Of a DNA stretch of 64,000 nt, positions 14,201 to 22,700 are shown one piece after another (position 1 is the first letter of the stretch; each line of letters begins with the position of its first letter). The DNA is from Bimastos eiseni (lineage: Eukaryota > Annelida > Clitellata > Crassiclitellata > Lumbricidae). The position numbers and the translations under genes were made by a program. A model generated the notes under the pieces. That model had not been told where the DNA came from and did not search any database. It saw only the letters and a program-made list of their open reading frames with translations. The DNA lies in assembly GCA_959347315.1 (NCBI GenBank), contig OY365818.1:2823841-2887840 (forward strand), read 5' to 3'.

Positions 14201-17200
14201 TCTCTCTTTCTCTGTCTCTCTCACACTCTCTCTTTCTCTCTCACACTCTCATCTCTCCTGCCTGGCATCTCTGTGGAACCTCTATGGCAAAATGTAACGC
14301 TCGTGAAGAAGTTGGCGAAACTCGCTTAGCTATACCGAGTACCGCCATGTATTCTGGACAAGCGCATAGATAACATAGAAACAGGAAGTCGGGTTTGGAC
14401 CTACCTCGTCGAAATTAGCTCGAATGACTGTATCGAGCAATCGCTGACAATGCGTTCGGTACATCATGAGAAAGGTTGTCACCTGTGGATGTCAATAAAA
14501 TGCGGCAAAATTTATACCACTTTGAAGAGACGACAGGCGAGACAGACAGACAGACAAACAGACAGACAACACAGACAGAGACGGACAGAGCGACTTGGAG
14601 AGGAAAAAACAGAGGGAGACGGAAAGACAGACAGATTGAGCGAGAGGGAGCGAGATACAGTATGACAGAGACAGGCAGAAAGAGAGATAGAAAAGTAGAA
14701 CGCCGACCAGCTGTAGCTACCGTATGCAATTAGACACCCTTTAAAAGCTATCGCTAGAAGTTATATAAACTGAGCAAATACTGCTTAATCAAATAATCTA
14801 AATCCACCGGGTAAGACGATTTCAATATCGAAACCGTGTCAACCACAAAATGTCGTTAATAACTTAATCAACATAGTTAGCACTGATTAGACACCTTTGA
14901 AACGTTTCATTTGTGGTTATATATACAGCGAAGCTCAATTTATGAACACTTAGGCTCCAAGTTCCAGTCCTTCGTAGCTTAAAAACATAGGAGTATAAAT
15001 TATGCCCCTAAAGAGTGGAAAATAATTATGTCATAAGCCTTACAACCCTGCTTCGCAGGAACTAAATATCTCTTAAATTGCTCCAGGGTATACCTCTAAC
15101 CAATCGCGAATGCTAGACTTGCGCCGACGTTTTTAAAACCGAAGCGTCTATTTGCATATTAAAATCAACAGCCTTGGGATAACGCCAATGCAAATACAGG
15201 TTGTTGTTATTAGTGCGAATATCGGTGAATTTTTTCGAAGCTGAATTATCCAAGTATCAGACTTTTAGATAAATTGTGTACTGAAAATAGTCGCGATCGC
15301 CTGGGAATTCGGATAGCAACGCTTTATAAACATTTTCATATCGACAGGGCATTCGTAAGCCTTTCTCTTGGAATAAAATTCTTTTCCGCTGTATAGTTTA
15401 AATACAAAGGCCTACAGCATATCATTCAAACTCCGCCACCATTCGTACTTAGCAATGCCAGTCCAAGACCAGGATAATGGTGAAGGGCGACACTATTTTA
15501 TTTGCCATGCAACGTCGTTAAATTTAAACTACTACTATGTAAATTATAAAACGACAAAACGTAAAAGGAAAGTGATCTTGTAGTCGGTGTAAAGTCACAA
15601 AAAGTTATAACCAGCCATTTTTAAATTGTAAAGAAGAATATATCCTAATTTACTGATGCAAAAATTTACATTGTACTGGTTGCATGCAAAATAAATTAAA
15701 TGGCCATAGCACCTTTATTAATAAAGAAAAGGCTGCAGAAGTACTGTGGTTCACAAACTTAGGCTACGGTTCCCAATCTCGGGTGTGAGACTGGCTATCA
15801 GTATTAAAATGTACATCAATTATCATGGCATCGGGCTAGGAAATCAATATTTCATTTTCATCAGTTTGATTTTATGGATAATTGTCTATGTCAAAGTAAA
15901 AGGACAGCATAAGATGAACTTGTGCTGTAATTTTAAATTGGTTTTAAGATTTGGTGACAACCTTAACAATTTTTTAAGAACATTTCTGCGGAACAAAGTC
16001 TGTGAAATCCGATGAAAAATGCATTAAAGCAGGTTACGACTCAAGTACTTAAGCTTTAACACTGATGTTAGGTTTTGTCTGATAGAAACAGGAATCATAT
16101 CGTCGTAGTAATTATGATGGAATGTTGAAATAGATGTAGTTAATGTAATGCACATTGTCCCATTTGCCCGTACAGCCGCCCTGGAGCACGCTCCCGCTGG
16201 CGTTGCACATGTCCCCCAGGATCCACTCAGACTCCTTTTATACTCGCCTTAAAACTGTTCTTTTTAGCCGTGAAGGGGTCGGGAGCGCTCCTGAGTAGTA
16301 GCCTGAAGGGGCGCTATATAATAGTGATGGCAAGAGTTGGTCATAACTACAGCGAAGCTCGTTGTGAGCTTTCCGGGCAAACGCACAATGTCGTTAAACA
16401 CTGAACAATAGTCTACTGGTTAGACACCTTTAGAATGCTTTGCTCTGATGCTATATAATCGGCAAATGTCTTTTGACATAATAACCTGTCATGCAAAAGC
16501 TTATGTCATGTCGGTCATAACTGCAGCGAAGCTCATTGTAAACTTTCCTGGCAAATTCAAGATTTCGTAAAACACAGAACAACACAGTACATTCATTAGA
16601 ATCGTAAAATACTTTAATCCAATAGTTAATTATTTAATACCTTATTTTAATCAAAATACTTTGGCACAATAGTTAATTTATTAATTAATTATATATATAC
16701 ATATTCAGTTCTTGCAATGTAATAAAATAATCTCTCGCTGTGGTTCTATTGAAGTCACTGTTAATTGTTCTGATAACCACAAGATGTTACTAAGTAATGG
16801 ACGACATACTGCGCCCATTAGACACCTTTAAAATGCTTTGATCCAAAGAAACATATTCAAAAAACCTTTCCCAATATTAGATTATGAAAATCTCACAAAA
16901 CTGAAAAACGAAACAGTATTGGGGAAGTAACTTACCTCCTAACCTTCAACCCAAGAGTCGGCAATAGACACAGTGCGTTACCCATGTCAACCTAAGGGGT
17001 ATGGTAAATTCAAATAACTAAACAAACCAAAGCTAGTCAGATATAACTTCAGTTCAACGATGGATAAGATGTGACGAAGTGAGATCTTACTGCAATCAGT
17101 GCATCTTACCTTTTCAGCGGTGACGCCCTGCGGTAGAATAAGATCGAAAACGCTCGGAAATTCTGGCAAAAGCGTTCCAAGTTTAGACCGAGGAGAGTAG

Positions 17201-19670
17201 GATGCAACCTGCTGTTAAATGACAACAAATCACAATCATTATATTTATGATCATTATGATTAACCTGTGGTATCGTTGTTATCCCCAAGAGATAAAAATG
17301 TCCGAAATAAAACATTCAATACCGTTCGCACGGAATAATACAATATTGGAGTTAATAGGTGTAAAACTGTGGTTAGCCAGTAGCTGTTTAACGACATCAT
17401 ACTATCATACTGTAACAGGGATGCCTTCGTCCATTCTCCAGGCTTGAGACTGAAACTGTTAGATCGCAGAGTTATAACTGATATCACAAAACTTAATTTG
17501 TTTTAAGAAGGCCCCGAGGAGATTGAAGTTTATCTGCTGAATGAAAATTCTAAGAAAATGCTATTGTATAACATGCCTATATATAACATCTATTGAGAGC
17601 ATTTAAGTGCACAGTTTCTAAAAACTCACTTGTTTGACAACATCTTTCTTGCCATCGTTTACGCTGAAAGAGAAAGAAAATGCTTTGAAATATGCCCTTA
17701 AACAATGACCATTGTCGTTTAAAAAACCCTTAAAAGACACTTAAAATACAGTATTACATATTAAAACATAAATAAATAATATCAATAGACAAATGTATGT
17801 AAATCAAAGTGCGGATTGCAGTTGACGTGCATAATGAAAAATATTCTTACTTGTTTACTCATGACATTAACCAGTATACTACAGGTCATAACTAGAAAAA
17901 TTCATACAGGGGCGTCAGTCCCCACTGAGTGATGGAGGCAAACTCCCGGTCACAAGTGCCAGGAAGGCAAAATACTCCCTCCCCAAGACCCAAAAATTGT
18001 TCCCTCTGCCTGAAATTGGAGGCATTTTCCCCCGGACTCCCCTATCTGGACGCCCTTGAAACCATACGAGTCGAAGTTATTCTATCTTAAAGCCGAAGAC
18101 ATTGGACTATATTGAGCCCAGGAAAGCAGAACAGGACCAGAGTCTTTTATGTCTAAAAGTCAGTCACCAGATCGACTTCATTTTCTCAGAACATGAGGGC
18201 AGGCAATCATCCTTCTTTCTCTCTCCTCGCCGTCTCGTCTCACCGACAACAGTGTCTGGTCAGTGTAGGCCTACTCATCTGAACAATGAGTGAGCCTGCT
18301 GCGAAATATGTTGAGTCAAGACACGAAGTTGGCGCTGGATAAATATTATTATTTAGATATGTCATTTATCTTGGTTTAGAAATAAAATAATGTTATTATC
18401 CAATTATCTGCTAGTATTACGTGATGAAATACTGGAGTGGCAATAGGATCAAATGTATATATTTCAACATGAAAAATGTCAGATTGCTGCTATTAACGGA
18501 CGTTCACTGAAAAAAATTTTTAAACAGGCGAATACACTGCTCACATCTCATCGCGTTACTCTTAAAACATAATGTTTTTCCTGCATAAAAATCGTTTACA
18601 AGTTATGCTTCATTACTTGAACTCCTCCGCTGGTCGCACTCTGCCAGTGCCAGTCCCAAGCCAGGCTAAAGAAGGAGGGCGACGCTAATGGTCTTTGTTA
18701 CCACACGGTGTCGTTTGAGCTGCAACTACCACAACCACTTCCTTACTTATCACATAACAAAGACGCAATTAGTGAAATTTCAAACTCGAATCATTTTGTA
18801 AATTGCGTTGGTTTACTACACACTTTTACACAGTATTGCAATATGAACGACTTAAGGTCAACGTTATAGCAAAACTTAAATTTTGTCATTCGGCACTGAA
18901 ACCCTTCTTTGCGTCACTGGATTTAAAGGGCATACCTTTGGACACCCTTTCTTGAGTAGATAATGTCGAAATATAAGGACGTTTCTCGCACTCCAATTCC
19001 ATAATAATGATATCTAAATCAAAGATAAACAGATAGAGAAAAATCAATAAAGTCTATAAAAACTCAGGTAGGATAATGAGGATCTACAGACAGACATACC
19101 AACGGACAGACAGAAAGACAAAAAAGTAGGCAGACACACACACACAGACAAATAGACTGATAGGGCGAGCGACAGAGAGGGGTGAGTCACAGAAAGGAAG
19201 ACAGAGACAGAAGCAGATCAACACAGACACACAGTCAGACAAAGACAGACAGACAGACAGACAGAGATATAGAGAGATATTTACTTTGATTGACCTCGAG
19301 TTCCCAGCCGTCGAGTCGTTATTTGCGGAAACTGTTGGCGAATGATCTGAACAAAAGAAAACCAGAAATAGCATTCGCCGTTGGGTCCTCGCACGACCGT
19401 AGGGCCCAGAAACCAATCGAAAACAGGGACGCCGATGACGATGACAATCATGATGAGGGTGATGGTGACGACGATTATGATGATTAATTTTGAAGACGAT
19501 TTCGATGATGATGACGAAAACCACGACGACGATGCTGATTTTGTCGTTGTCGTTGTTGGTTATGACTATGATGATGACGACGACGGCGACGAAGAAGGTA
19601 ATAATGGTGATGATAACAATAACAATAATAATAACTGTGATGACAAGACGACGACGACGACGACCACGGC

Positions 19671-19762
<92 letters not shown>

Positions 19763-22700
19763 GGAGGAGGAGGAGGAGGAGGAGGAGGAGGAGGAGGAGG
19801 AAGAAGAGGATCAATATAATAATTATAATAATAAATAATAATAATAATAATAATAATAATCTTGTGGCCTTCCAGGGCACCTTTCCCTCACCCCAGAAGA
19901 CGAGGCCTGACCATCCGGACAACGGTTTTCACATAATATTAGTAATCTTTAAGTCCTTGGGGAAATGAAGTACCTCAGGGCAATTAAAAAATAATAATAA
20001 TAATAATAAATAAAAACAATAGTAATAACTGTGACGACAACGACGACAACGACGATGATGATGCCATACCTTTCCGAAGCTGGCGGCGTTGACCGGTTGT
20101 GTGTCGTTCTTGTCGCAGTAGTCAAGGTAGTGCATGTAAAGGGTGCTGCGTGGGATGCAGACGCCCTCAGCGATCTCGTAATTATCCTCCAACCATTTCA
20201 GGGTCAACGGGGTCGAATGAGGCTTCGACGCCGTCCGCACACAGCCATCAACCGACCTCTGCTCCTCAACTGCAATGCATGCACATCATTTATTTGGTCA
20301 TTTTGTCTCAGTTTAACGACACTGTGTAATAACAAGAGTCATCAACGTCGCCCTCCTAATTTATCCAGGCTTGGGACCGGCACTGCTGGACTGCAGCATT
20401 GACCTAGCTTATTACGTAATCATCTAAGCTGAGTAGATACGGGGGGTGCAGGTATAAGAAAAGTCCATTTAGCTAAATTTCTACTCTTTACGGGCTTTGA
20501 ACTCACGACCACATTACCGATTTAAACTCGACCATATCAACCTCTATGCCACAACGACTCGCTACCTCCTGTAAGCTCTAAACCAGCCGGCATTAAAAGA
20601 ATAATTAACAATAATTAACAATAACGGCGGCGGACAAACAACCCTATTGTCCAGAGGGGCCGAGTAATTAACGCCTCCGTTTTACCCGCTGCGCACACTC
20701 TTCCCTCCCTAAACCACGCCCATTAATTTCCCCTCCCCACCGACCCTTTTTTCCCGCCACCCGGGAGGGCATGCAGAAGGCGTCGCTGGTTACGCTTTCC
20801 TCTTGCTGCTCGAGTCAGAATTTAATTTCTACGCAGGTAGAGCACAATTGAAACGCTCTCGACAAGACGTCCAACGCCTCATCGATGATCCTTCTCGCCC
20901 GATTGATGAGCCGAGAAAAAGCAATTTCCGCCCCAATTTGCTCCCACTTTCCCTTCCGCCCTTTGTGCTCTTCCTCCTTCCTCCCTGATTTTCCTTCCAT
21001 GCATTTCTTCCGATTCATAGACCGCGCATAATTCCCCCACCAGACGACGGCGTGCGGCGAGAAACATTTATTGTTAGGATTATATGTAGTTTTGAGAACC
21101 GAGTCTATTAGATAACAGTATGCACCAAAGTGAATTTAGCAATTGGAATTTTCGGAATATATTTACTTATATAAATATATATATGTATATATATATATTA
21201 TTGCATCCACATATATAGAAATATATAAATATACATGGATATATATGTATACATGTCATTGCATATTAATATGTACACATATATATATATATGCACACAC
21301 GTAGATATTCTCGCGTCTATATATATATATATATATACGCTTATTTGAGCGATGAGCATGCGTGTGTGCGTGCATGCGTTCCTCGGTTCCCGTATTATCG
21401 CCCGATCGAGAGCTGACCCTCCCACTCCCTTTCCCTGGTCCTCCCCCATCATTCTCAATTATTTCCCGCCCGTTAATCACCCGCCAAGACGTCAGCCTGT
21501 CGTCTGCTCGTTCGCGCGCCCTCTCGTGGACGTGAGGGAATTCCATTAAAACGCAACGACCGTCAGCGAAGGTCGCATCGGCGATCAGCGATTCGGCGAC
21601 TGACGCGTCCTATCCCGGGTGATCAGAGCGCCGATCGCCCCTGGTCCTTGAGGGACGGATGGTGCGGCGGTTAATTGAGATCTAGGCTAGGCTCTAGGTT
21701 CAGAGGAAGATATTATCACCTGCTATCGTCATCTTAAGTGAGATGATACCATCTGGTTTCATCTGATACGCCATCTGGAATTATATGATGTTGTGGTATA
21801 TAGAGAGCTGTCGCTATATACCAGATAGTACTGGTTACTGGCAGCTGGTGGTGGTGATGGTAGTTCCAGTTTAACGACACTGTATACATGGTAACAATGA
21901 TCATTAGCGTCGCCCTCCTTCTTTTTCCATGCTTGGGACTGGCACTGTCAGAGTGCAAACAGTGGAGGAGTTTTGTTGGCGGTGGTAGCAGTGTTGGTAC
22001 TGGTATTAAAAGTGGTGGCATTAGTAGTACACATGTATATATATATAATATATATATGCATTTATCTGTATAATATGCATAAATATATTGTATTGTAATA
22101 TACTTAAACATTCATGAAGCGCCTCTAGAGAAAGCTACCACTTTCTGCTGCTTACAACATCCTTTTCCCTCCCCTGTGGACCCGTTTTACTCTTAGGGTT
22201 ATAGCACTGGAGGTGTTACTGGCAGACCACGGCTGAGCGGCACTAGATAAATACATTTATTTATTAATTAATTTATTTATTAATATATTGTGTCAACAGA
22301 TGGCGCCATTGATTCGACTTATAGGAGTGATCAACAAAAGTAAATTAATTTTGGTTTGCTTTAAACATCAGTTCATTGGCATCTCGTGACAACAATGGTC
22401 GCTGACATCATATAAAACATCGTACATTTGCAATTTTACAGAGCAGCACAATACATTTACCTTTAAAATATACATGTTATTGTCATTGTATAAGTTTACA
22501 TTGATCATTTGACAAACGCATTTTGATTGTCAATTTCATTTAGCAGCTAATTATGTTTGCATACTCACAGAAATCATAATGTGCAACGTGTTTACCTTCA
22601 TTATGCCTTGGGTTCATTCAGATGCATTTTACAGCAGCCCTAAGACATTTCTTATCAGCCGGGGTTGAGTCGGGAGCGCTCCTGAATATAGTAACCCTGA

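Noticed and set aside
18102..18293. Small frames in RFX4 introns such as 18102-18293, 12302-12511 and 15746-16015
   Set aside because: No recognisable product, no fit to RFX4 phase, and lengths expected by chance in AT-rich DNA.
19294..19295. Donor gtcaat for the RFX4 exon at 19285-19346
   Set aside because: It would drop GQSK from the DNA-binding domain and break phase with the next exon; the donor gtaaat ten bases later restores both.
19381..19968. A 195-codon frame rich in D, N, M and R
   Set aside because: Trinucleotide repeats inside an RFX4 intron.
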